This document shows positions 1 to 4,759 of a stretch of DNA of 5,428 nt, piece by piece. Where the stretch lies: the NCBI GenBank assembly GCA_016839995.1, contig JAEOTD010000074.1, positions 1 to 5,428 on the forward strand, in the 5' to 3' direction. The notes beneath the pieces were generated by a model. It was not told the DNA's origin, made no database searches, and was given only the letters and a program-made list of their open reading frames with translations. Position 1 is the first letter of the stretch; every line of letters starts with the position of its first letter. The translations under genes were made by a program, and so were the position numbers. Origin of the DNA: Candidatus Hermodarchaeota archaeon. GTDB lineage: Archaea > Asgardarchaeota > Hermodarchaeia > Hermodarchaeales > Hermodarchaeaceae.

Positions 1-9
1 GCTGAACAA

Positions 10-42
10 GGAGGAGCTTAGGCTCCTTCCTACAATTTTTTT
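10..42 (+). terminator. Hairpin with T7 tail, probable terminator of an upstream gene
   Basis: AGGAGC at 12-17 pairs perfectly with GCTCCT at 22-27 around a TTAG loop. The stem can extend outward by a G-T and a G-C pair to 10-29. A run of seven T follows at 36-42. A stem followed by a T run suits either intrinsic termination or archaeal oligo-T termination. It probably ends a plus-strand gene lying to the left of the window. One reading frame stops at 19-21 inside the hairpin and another at 53-55, so which frame belongs to that gene is undecided. Confidence 0.45.
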
Positions 43-105
43 AATTCAGGTGTAACGCAAATACTTTTGGTGAGTCTACAGCAACTGTTATCACCAATCC
101 CTGAT

Positions 106-118
106 GGAGGCCCGATTT
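106..118 (+). promoter_or_regulatory. Shine-Dalgarno deciding the start of the M24 gene
   Basis: GGAGG at 106-110 lies 8 bases before the ATG at 119. An in-frame ATG at 104 overlaps this motif and has no comparable site ahead of it, so translation from 119 is preferred and the protein loses five residues (MEARF). A weak A/T-rich candidate for a TATA box, AAATACTT, lies near 59-66, but it is too degenerate to rely on. Confidence 0.7.
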
Positions 119-1312
119 ATGCCCATTGTGAAAATTCCGCAACACCGATTTGATGAGCGATTAGCTTCCCTTCGCCAGAAACTAGCGAAGGAGAAAATTG
201 CTCATTTTATTGTCTTTAATCCAACCCACATCTATTATCTGACGGGGTTTGTTCACATTCCCACAGAACGTCCTTTTGCCATGATTGTCCAAGATTCAGA
301 GATTAGCTTCTTTGTACCTGAACTGGAAAAGCAGCACGTCGAAGAAGAAGTGCCGAACGTGGCAAAGGTTGGGAGTTATTTTGACTATCCTGATGCCGTA
401 CACCCCATGAAGCATTTTGCCACCTTTCTAAAACAAGACCTAAAGATTACTGATCGTTTGGGAGCGGAAGCCCCTGGTAGCTCGGGGCGGTGGGGCTATG
501 AAGGCCCCAAGTTAGAGGACGTTTTGGGTTTTCCTGTGAAGGTGATGGCTCAACTCTTGACGAATATGCGTGTTATCAAAGATGAGGATGAGCTTGCCTG
601 TATTCGCGAATCAGCCATGTGGGCGAATCTCGCTCATCAACTGTTACAAGATAAAACCCAAGTTGGACTCAACGAGGTAGAAGTGTCAACCACTGCATCC
701 TTGGAGGCATCAATGGCAATGGGGAAAGCTCTAGGAATTGCCTACCGACCCTTTGCAATTGGTGGTCTACCTGTACGTGCTGGATATAGAGGGCAAATTG
801 GGACTTATTCAGCGATTCCCCATGCAATGACACGATTTACAGTCTTTAAGGCGGGCGATACTTTGGTAACCGGTGCTACAGCCAATGTTGCTGGCTATTA
901 TGCCGAGTTGGAGCGCACCATGTTTTTGGGAGAGCCCAACGCCAAACAGCGAAAATACTTTGATATTATGATGGAGGCTCAGCAAGCGGCTTTTGACGCC
1001 TTTGCTCCGGGCAAACCCTGTTCAGCTGTTGATAAAGCGACGCGCGCGGTGTTTAAAGATCGAGGAGTGATGGAGTTAGTCCAACATCATACAGGGCATG
1101 CCATCGGTTTGGAAGGGCATGAGAAACCATTTCTTGATCATGGAATGGATGTTATCATGGAGCCAGGGATGGTCTTTACCGTGGAACCTGGTATTTATGA
1201 TCGGACAATTGGTGGATTCCGCCATTCGGATACGGTGTTTATTACCGAAGATGGTATGGAAATGGTCACCTACTACCCCTTGGATATCGACTACCTAACA
1301 ATCCCAATTTAG
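119..1312 (+). CDS. M24-family (creatinase/prolidase-like) protein with altered metal site
   Basis: Protein of 397 residues, normal length for two-domain Xaa-Pro peptidase or creatinase relatives. Residues about 6-145 form the creatinase-N-type domain (FNPTHIYYLTGF at 33-44). Residues about 150-395 form the catalytic pita-bread domain. Numbering from the ATG at 119, the general catalytic-type His is H235 (IPHAMT), followed by HHTGHAIG with H327, EGHE with H334 and VEPGIY with E356. The usual metal ligands Asp-Asp-His-Glu-Glu read here as G252, E263, H327, E356 and S370, so two are lost and one is conservatively changed. The GYYAELERT stretch resembles metal-free creatinase (GYYTALERT), and the H-to-E spacing (H235 to E265, 30 residues) matches creatinase H232-E262 as I recall it. 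The arginine that binds substrate in creatinase (R335) appears to be His here, so creatine is not implied as substrate. It is probably a cytosolic hydrolase or lyase acting on a small amide or amidine, or a divergent peptidase; the substrate is unknown. The next gene converges on it, 15 bases after its stop. Confidence 0.85.
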   Translation: MPIVKIPQHRFDERLASLRQKLAKEKIAHFIVFNPTHIYYLTGFVHIPTERPFAMIVQDSEISFFVPELEKQHVEEEVPNVAKVGSYFDYPDAVHPMKHFATFLKQDLKITDRLGAEAPGSSGRWGYEGPKLEDVLGFPVKVMAQLLTNMRVIKDEDELACIRESAMWANLAHQLLQDKTQVGLNEVEVSTTASLEASMAMGKALGIAYRPFAIGGLPVRAGYRGQIGTYSAIPHAMTRFTVFKAGDTLVTGATANVAGYYAELERTMFLGEPNAKQRKYFDIMMEAQQAAFDAFAPGKPCSAVDKATRAVFKDRGVMELVQHHTGHAIGLEGHEKPFLDHGMDVIMEPGMVFTVEPGIYDRTIGGFRHSDTVFITEDGMEMVTYYPLDIDYLTIPI

Positions 1313-1315
1313 ACC

Positions 1316-1320
1316 AAAAA
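1316..1320 (-). terminator. Oligo-T tract after the deacetylase-fold gene
   Basis: On the minus strand a T5 run lies 7 bases after the TAA stop at 1328-1330, inside the 15-base gap between two convergent genes. Short T runs directly after a stop are typical of archaeal transcription termination. No stem precedes it, so the assignment rests on position only. Confidence 0.3.
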
Positions 1321-1327
1321 GTATGGA

Positions 1328-2086
1328 TTACACTTTCTTTAAGGCGTCTTGGACGAGGGGAACGTCACAGCAGCGAATGCACTCAAAGCCTTCCTTGGCA
1401 AGATGTTTGAGGAGTTTAGAATAGAGACGTCCACCTTTCATGCGAAAGGATTCTTGGTGAAATAATAGCGTATAGTATTCGACTCGGTGATCTTTTGCAG
1501 CATCTAGGTCTTTGAGGATGAATTTCCATGCCTCGTTTTCAGTAAGATGGAGGCGACCGAAGAGATCGGTGTCCATGATGCCAATTGGGATTTCGATTAA
1601 TCCGTTATCTAGCGAGTAGGGGTTCATCCTTTCAACGGTTTCACTACGGTAGGAGGAATCGTAGAGAACCCATTCTTCCTTGAATAAGTCGAGTAGGGAT
1701 TGAGTAACCCAAAGATTATGACATCTCACACCACGAACATCGCCTATCAATTCGTTGAAGAAGGATTTCTGGATATTGAAGAGGCCTTTGTATTGGGGAT
1801 GGTCTTCATGAACGTAATGAAGTTGGAGTTCTGTGCCTTCGCGTTGAATGGTTTTCAGCGTGTCAACGATGGAATAGAGGTTGAACAGGAAGGGGGGAAT
1901 GAATAAGGTGGACTGAAAACCCAGTTCTGCTTCCAATTGGACGATATCCGCGATATTGTTGTATAGATTTAAAGAGCCTTTCTCTGCCGCTTTGAGGTCT
2001 TTTGGTGTAAATCGCTCTCGACGGGCAAGGATATGCTCCATGGGTTTGAAAATTGAATCAGCGTCATGGGTTAGGATAATTTTCAT
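1328..2086 (-). CDS. NodB/polysaccharide-deacetylase-fold protein (CE4-like)
   Basis: Protein of 252 residues with no signal peptide or membrane segment, so probably cytosolic. Recognisable polysaccharide deacetylase signposts appear in order. LTHDAD at 5-10 is the Asp-containing first motif at the extreme N-terminus. LQLHYVHEDH at 87-96 carries H90, H93 and H96, equivalent to the metal-binding His pair. RGVRCHN at 118-124 is followed by YDSSY at 142-146. LLFHQES at 207-213 supplies the late catalytic-type His, H210. EIPIGIMDTDLF (165-176) is the strand-and-loop often seen in the archaeal THDxD subgroup. The family hydrolyses N- or O-acetyl groups from sugars, or related C-N bonds, using a divalent metal; the actual substrate cannot be told. 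The ATG at 2086 is firm because motif one starts at residue 5. Only a weak GGA lies ahead of it. It is divergent from the hexapeptide acetyltransferase, which suggests a shared glycan substrate. Confidence 0.8.
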   Translation of the reverse strand: MKIILTHDADSIFKPMEHILARRERFTPKDLKAAEKGSLNLYNNIADIVQLEAELGFQSTLFIPPFLFNLYSIVDTLKTIQREGTELQLHYVHEDHPQYKGLFNIQKSFFNELIGDVRGVRCHNLWVTQSLLDLFKEEWVLYDSSYRSETVERMNPYSLDNGLIEIPIGIMDTDLFGRLHLTENEAWKFILKDLDAAKDHRVEYYTLLFHQESFRMKGGRLYSKLLKHLAKEGFECIRCCDVPLVQDALKKV

Positions 2087-2134
2087 GATTTCCGTCTCTT
2101 TTTATTTACTCCAACTTCGTTGAATTCCTGAAGG

Positions 2135-2142
2135 CTATAAGG
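2135..2142 (-). promoter_or_regulatory. Candidate TATA box for the deacetylase-fold gene
   Basis: On the minus strand 2142-2135 reads CCTTATAG, centred about 52 bases ahead of the ATG at 2086. An archaeal start point about 25 bases downstream would give a 5' leader of roughly 25 bases. The purine-rich GGAGTAAATAAA near 2099-2110 would fall at the transcript start. The box is only a partial match to the archaeal consensus. Confidence 0.3.
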
Positions 2143-2150
2143 ATTGCTAG

Positions 2151-2162
2151 TCACGTCACGTG
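2151..2162. repeat. TCACG direct repeat with CACGTG palindrome in divergent promoter region
   Basis: TCACG occurs twice back to back at 2151-2160, and the second copy forms the 6-base palindrome CACGTG at 2157-2162. The motif sits 9 bases beyond the candidate minus-strand TATA box and 95 bases ahead of the plus-strand start at 2257. A regulator acting on both divergent genes could bind here. The match is short and could be chance. Confidence 0.25.
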
Positions 2163-2244
2163 TGGACCCCAATTATTGATGTCAGAGAGTATCCAAAAAA
2201 GTTCTTAGGCTAAGTAGGAGTACCAAAACTAGTGAAAAACTGAG

Positions 2245-2256
2245 GGAGGCAACACA
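2245..2256 (+). promoter_or_regulatory. Shine-Dalgarno of the hexapeptide acetyltransferase gene
   Basis: GGAGG at 2245-2249, within GAGGGAGGC, is followed by a 7-base spacer and the ATG at 2257. This strong site sets the start. No convincing plus-strand TATA box was found between 2160 and 2240; A/T-rich AATTATTG (2171-2178) and CCAAAAAA (2193-2200) are the only weak candidates. Confidence 0.75.
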
Positions 2257-3156
2257 ATGCGCATCGAGGCTAAGGAAAAAAGGATTAGCAAAAGTGCCAA
2301 TATTGAAGACTGTATTTTACTTACTTCAGGAACCCTTGAGATTGGGGAAAATGTCCAGATTAAGGAAGGCGTTGTGATTAATGCCTTCAAGGGGATTAAG
2401 ATTGGTGATGACACTATTATTGATCGCCGGGTGATAATTGGGGGACTGCAGAGTCAACATAGCTACTTTGAGGTAGGCAGTCGATGTGTGATTCTCCATG
2501 AATCGTATATCAACACGACCCGAGAAGTCATTATAGGAGACAATGTGGGAATTGGCGGGCGCTGTATGCTGTTCACCCACGGAACTTGGCAGAACATATT
2601 TCGTGGTTATCCCGTGGATTTTGGGGAAATTGTGATAGAAGATGATGCCTGGTTACCATGGCACGTTACGGTCCTACCCAACGTAGTAATCGGGAAAGGC
2701 GCAACTCTGGGAGCAGGAGCCTTAGTTACTAAAGATATTCCACCATTTAGTCTCGCTGTAGGAGCACCGGCTAAGGTCATCAAAACAGAAGGGTACCCGA
2801 AAGTACAAACACTTGAAGAGAAGGATGCCATTGCGCGAACTTTGATCCAAGATTTTGTTGGATACCTTTGTGATTTCAAAGGAGAAACGACTCATGCTAG
2901 CGAAGACGGTGAAAGAGTCGCTATTATTGACGAAACCCGTGAAATGAGTCTCTATTATTATAAATCAATCAAACCTGAAAACTTGGAAGGCTTAACGATT
3001 GTTTCATTCAAGATTCCGAAACGTGTTGAGAAACAGAATGAGTGGATTGATTTAGAGCGGGAACTCATGTCGATTAGCAAAGATAATTGGCTTGCCCAGG
3101 AATTCGTGAATTTTGCTCGCCGATATGGAGTCCGACCTGTGCTACATGCCCCCTAG
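2257..3156 (+). CDS. Hexapeptide-repeat (LbH) acetyltransferase with C-terminal extension
   Basis: Protein of 299 residues. Residues about 10-175 form a left-handed beta-helix, shown by repeated [IVL]-G-x4 turns: LEIGENVQI, IKIGDDTII, VIIGDNVGIG, IVIEDDAWL, VVIGKGATLGAGALV. It closes with the family's typical IPPFSLAVGAPAKVIK (161-176). H108 in LFTHGTW is in the place of the catalytic His of galactoside/maltose O-acetyltransferases and WbbJ/VatD-type enzymes, so transfer of acetyl from acetyl-CoA to a sugar hydroxyl or amine is likely. These enzymes usually work as trimers in the cytosol. Residues about 185-299 form an additional charged alpha/beta segment (SLYYYKSIKPENLEGLTIVS at 231-250, tail FARRYGVRPVLHAP) that I do not recognise and that most simple maltose-acetyltransferase-type enzymes of about 180-220 residues lack. 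It lies head to head with the deacetylase-fold gene and shares its stop tetranucleotide with the convergent PK-C-like gene. Confidence 0.85.
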   Translation: MRIEAKEKRISKSANIEDCILLTSGTLEIGENVQIKEGVVINAFKGIKIGDDTIIDRRVIIGGLQSQHSYFEVGSRCVILHESYINTTREVIIGDNVGIGGRCMLFTHGTWQNIFRGYPVDFGEIVIEDDAWLPWHVTVLPNVVIGKGATLGAGALVTKDIPPFSLAVGAPAKVIKTEGYPKVQTLEEKDAIARTLIQDFVGYLCDFKGETTHASEDGERVAIIDETREMSLYYYKSIKPENLEGLTIVSFKIPKRVEKQNEWIDLERELMSISKDNWLAQEFVNFARRYGVRPVLHAP

Positions 3157-3713
3157 CGTGGTTTACAGATGATTTCTTGAATGTTCAGATCAAAGACGTT
3201 ATTTGTGTGAGCAGGTTGAATTACCATGGCGGCGTCGACTCCACGACCTGTGCCACCCAGTGCAATAATTGACTGATTCATGGGAATCAATCCTGCATCA
3301 GCGGCCATGAGCGTGATTTCAACCCCTACTTTAACGCCTTGGCCAAGCATTTTGAGAGCAGATGCGATAATGACGGCGGGTCCAATAGTATCGAATTTGA
3401 ACCGAATACCACGTTCTACACCGCTGAGGACATGACTGGCAGTATGGATTGGAACCTTGGCTTTTTCCAGGGTTTTTCGATGTTCCGGGAGAAGTTGGTT
3501 TTCACCGGCTTCTTTGAATCCGCTCATATGAGTTACGACAACGAGGTTGAAGCCTTTGAGTAGTTTGAGGGCTTTTACAGCTGTGACCCCAGTAGTTGTA
3601 GGCACTACAACATGTGTAATCTGCAATTCTTTAGCACGTTTTTTGGCAAGTCGGAGGGTTTCATCAGAATTCTCTTTTCCCTTCTCTTCAAAATATGTGA
3701 CAGAAACCTTCAT
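3153..3713 (-). CDS. Stand-alone pyruvate-kinase C-terminal-domain-like protein (COG1751)
   Basis: Protein of 186 residues from the ATG at 3713, matching the COG1751 family in pattern and length. YFEEKGKENSDETL sits at 7-20, the phosphate-loop-like PTTTGVTA at 38-45, and VVVTHMSGF at 58-66. SGVERG follows at 97-102, then GQGVKVGVEITLMAADAGLI (124-143), GGTGRGVDAAMVI (153-165) and the end IQEIICKPR. The family has the alpha/beta fold of the pyruvate kinase C-terminal domain, where the allosteric effector binds, but no catalytic barrel. Its function is not established; binding of a phosphorylated ligand is a reasonable guess from the loops. An in-frame TTG at 3755 would add 14 basic residues, but the family normally begins close to the MKVSVTYFE position. 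A GTGA five bases ahead of 3713 can act as a ribosome site. It follows the GNAT gene on the same strand after 78 bases, with its own promoter-like site. Confidence 0.85.
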   Translation of the reverse strand: MKVSVTYFEEKGKENSDETLRLAKKRAKELQITHVVVPTTTGVTAVKALKLLKGFNLVVVTHMSGFKEAGENQLLPEHRKTLEKAKVPIHTASHVLSGVERGIRFKFDTIGPAVIIASALKMLGQGVKVGVEITLMAADAGLIPMNQSIIALGGTGRGVDAAMVIQPAHTNNVFDLNIQEIICKPR

Positions 3714-3750
3714 GTTGCTCACATGGGGGTTTCCAGTTTTTTTCTCTTTG

Positions 3751-3775
3751 GGCAAACCCTAATTTTTGGTTTGCC
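3751..3775. repeat. Perfect 8-bp inverted repeat around a TATA-like core
   Basis: GGCAAACC (3751-3758) and GGTTTGCC (3768-3775) are exact reverse complements separated by nine bases. On the minus strand the spacer contains AAAAATTA, centred about 50 bases ahead of the PK-C-like start at 3713, the same distance as the TATA-like box of the deacetylase-fold gene. The dyad could therefore be an operator clamping the promoter. Alternatively, read as RNA, it is a stem-loop between two minus-strand genes. It is not followed by a T run on either strand, which argues against a simple bacterial-type terminator. Confidence 0.5.
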
Positions 3776-3777
3776 TG

Positions 3778-3783
3778 AAAAAA
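3778..3783 (-). terminator. Oligo-T tract after the GNAT gene
   Basis: The minus strand carries T6 eight bases after the TAG stop at 3792-3794, immediately ahead of the 3751-3775 inverted repeat. A T run here fits archaeal termination of the acetyltransferase transcript and suggests that the PK-C-like gene downstream is transcribed separately. Confidence 0.4.
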
Positions 3784-3791
3784 TTCGATAG

Positions 3792-4661
3792 CTATTCGGG
3801 AATGGTATGCCATAGATTGGGATTGGTTTTGATGTAGTGTTTCTTTTGTTCTGAAACTTTGAAGCCTTCGGTTTCGAAGATGTGTTTGGCGGGCTCATTA
3901 GCAACTGAGACGCGAAGCCAGGCGCGGAAGTGTCCCTGTTCAGCAAGATGGTTTTTTGCCCATTGTGTCATCTGGCGACCATAACCTTGACCTCGTACGT
4001 TTGGGTGGACACCAAGCATTCCAATCGTGGGACCCTCGAGGCTGATAACGCCCACGGTGTTAGCTTGATCCTTGACTAAGATGACTTCCATTTGGGAGAG
4101 GGTAGATTCGAGTTTATCAGGGGGGAGTTGCCGGATATTATAGACGACAGTGTGAAGCAACCGATCGGGTGTGTTGCTCATCATTGTTTCGAGATTATTC
4201 AGCACTAGATTTGTTTCATCAGGGGAGGTGCGGGTAAAGGTGAGTGCTGTTTGAGGTGGAGCCACATCCTGTAGGGGAACGCCCATTTTGAGGGTTTCAT
4301 CATACACCGAAAAGTTAGCGCTTTCTAAGGATTGAATGGTGTCTTGCTTATCCGCACTGATGATACAACTAAGATATACTGCCTGCTGGTTGGGGGCAAT
4401 GATTTCTGCTTCACTCAATAGGCGTGCCACAGCCTCAGGTTCATGACGAAATATGTAGACTTGGATGAATGTTGTGCTGGCGGGTTGTATTAGCTCCCGT
4501 GGCTCTTTGGCCGCGACGATTAATCCCAAAACGGTTTGTTCCTGAACTAAGACCCAGTAGGGGAATTCGGCTTGTTCGAAAATCGTCTTTAAGCCGAGGA
4601 ATTGATCTGAATAGGTTGCCATTTCGGTTTCAGTGGACGCAATTAAACGAATGTTTATCAC
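3792..4661 (-). CDS. Two-domain GNAT-family N-acetyltransferase
   Basis: Protein of 289 residues. The C-terminal half (about 139-289) is a complete GNAT domain. MEVILVKDQANTVGVISLEG is its central hairpin. IGMLGVHPNVRGQGYG (213-228) is motif A, with the acetyl-CoA pyrophosphate-binding R-G-Q-G-Y-G. LRVSVANEPAKHIFETEGF (249-267) is motif B. The N-terminal half (about 3-130) has the same rhythm, with VLGLIVAA at 44-51 and YLSCIISADKQDTIQSLESA (96-115) leading into NF, but no R/QxxGxG/A loop. It is therefore probably a degenerate GNAT repeat that no longer binds CoA and may help bind acceptor. Tandem GNATs of about 290 residues are common; the acceptor is unknown. The start is GTG at 4661, with an in-frame stop three codons upstream. 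The next in-frame ATG (codon 14) would remove the first beta strand INIRLI. No normally spaced ribosome site precedes GTG, but a TATA-like box at -25 suggests a leaderless mRNA. Confidence 0.85.
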   Translation of the reverse strand: MINIRLIASTETEMATYSDQFLGLKTIFEQAEFPYWVLVQEQTVLGLIVAAKEPRELIQPASTTFIQVYIFRHEPEAVARLLSEAEIIAPNQQAVYLSCIISADKQDTIQSLESANFSVYDETLKMGVPLQDVAPPQTALTFTRTSPDETNLVLNNLETMMSNTPDRLLHTVVYNIRQLPPDKLESTLSQMEVILVKDQANTVGVISLEGPTIGMLGVHPNVRGQGYGRQMTQWAKNHLAEQGHFRAWLRVSVANEPAKHIFETEGFKVSEQKKHYIKTNPNLWHTIPE

Positions 4662-4681
4662 CCTCGTTATGTGAATTTCAT

Positions 4682-4689
4682 CTCATAAA
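4682..4689 (-). promoter_or_regulatory. Candidate TATA box placing a leaderless start on the GNAT gene
   Basis: On the minus strand 4689-4682 reads TTTATGAG, centred about 25 bases ahead of the GTG at 4661. That is the usual distance from an archaeal TATA box to the transcription start, so the mRNA may begin at or next to the GTG. This fits the lack of a spaced Shine-Dalgarno; the GAGGGTGAT at the start overlaps the start codon itself. A second A/T-rich site, TTTAAG near 4692-4697, is a less well placed alternative. Confidence 0.4.
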
Positions 4690-4759
4690 CCACTTAAACA
4701 TGGCGTTGAGGAAGCGAATTGAAGAGATTCATCGGGTGATTCGCAGAATATTGGATGTC

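Noticed and set aside
2..55. Open frame at the left edge ending with TAA at 53-55, a possible C-terminus of an upstream gene
   Set aside because: Seventeen codons are too few to judge. Another frame also ends nearby (TAG 19-21), and the hairpin plus T7 lies within this stretch, so the frame cannot be chosen.
104..118. ATG at 104 as start of the M24 gene
   Set aside because: The GGAGG that overlaps this codon is ideally placed for the ATG at 119, and the five extra residues show no family resemblance.
1700..1906. Plus-strand open frame of 68 codons
   Set aside because: It lies entirely antisense to the deacetylase-fold gene, whose motifs are clear, and has no recognisable product.
2326..2879. 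Minus-strand open frames of 84 and 90 codons (2326-2580 and 2607-2879)
   Set aside because: They are antisense shadows of the hexapeptide repeat region; the periodic sequence keeps other frames open by chance.
3714..3755. TTG at 3755 as start of the PK-C-like protein
   Set aside because: The 14 added residues precede the usual family start, TTG is rare, and this start would place the inverted repeat and TATA-like core partly at the coding start.
3751..3775. Inverted repeat as a rho-independent terminator
   Set aside because: No T run follows the stem on either strand; the nearby T6 precedes it on the minus strand.
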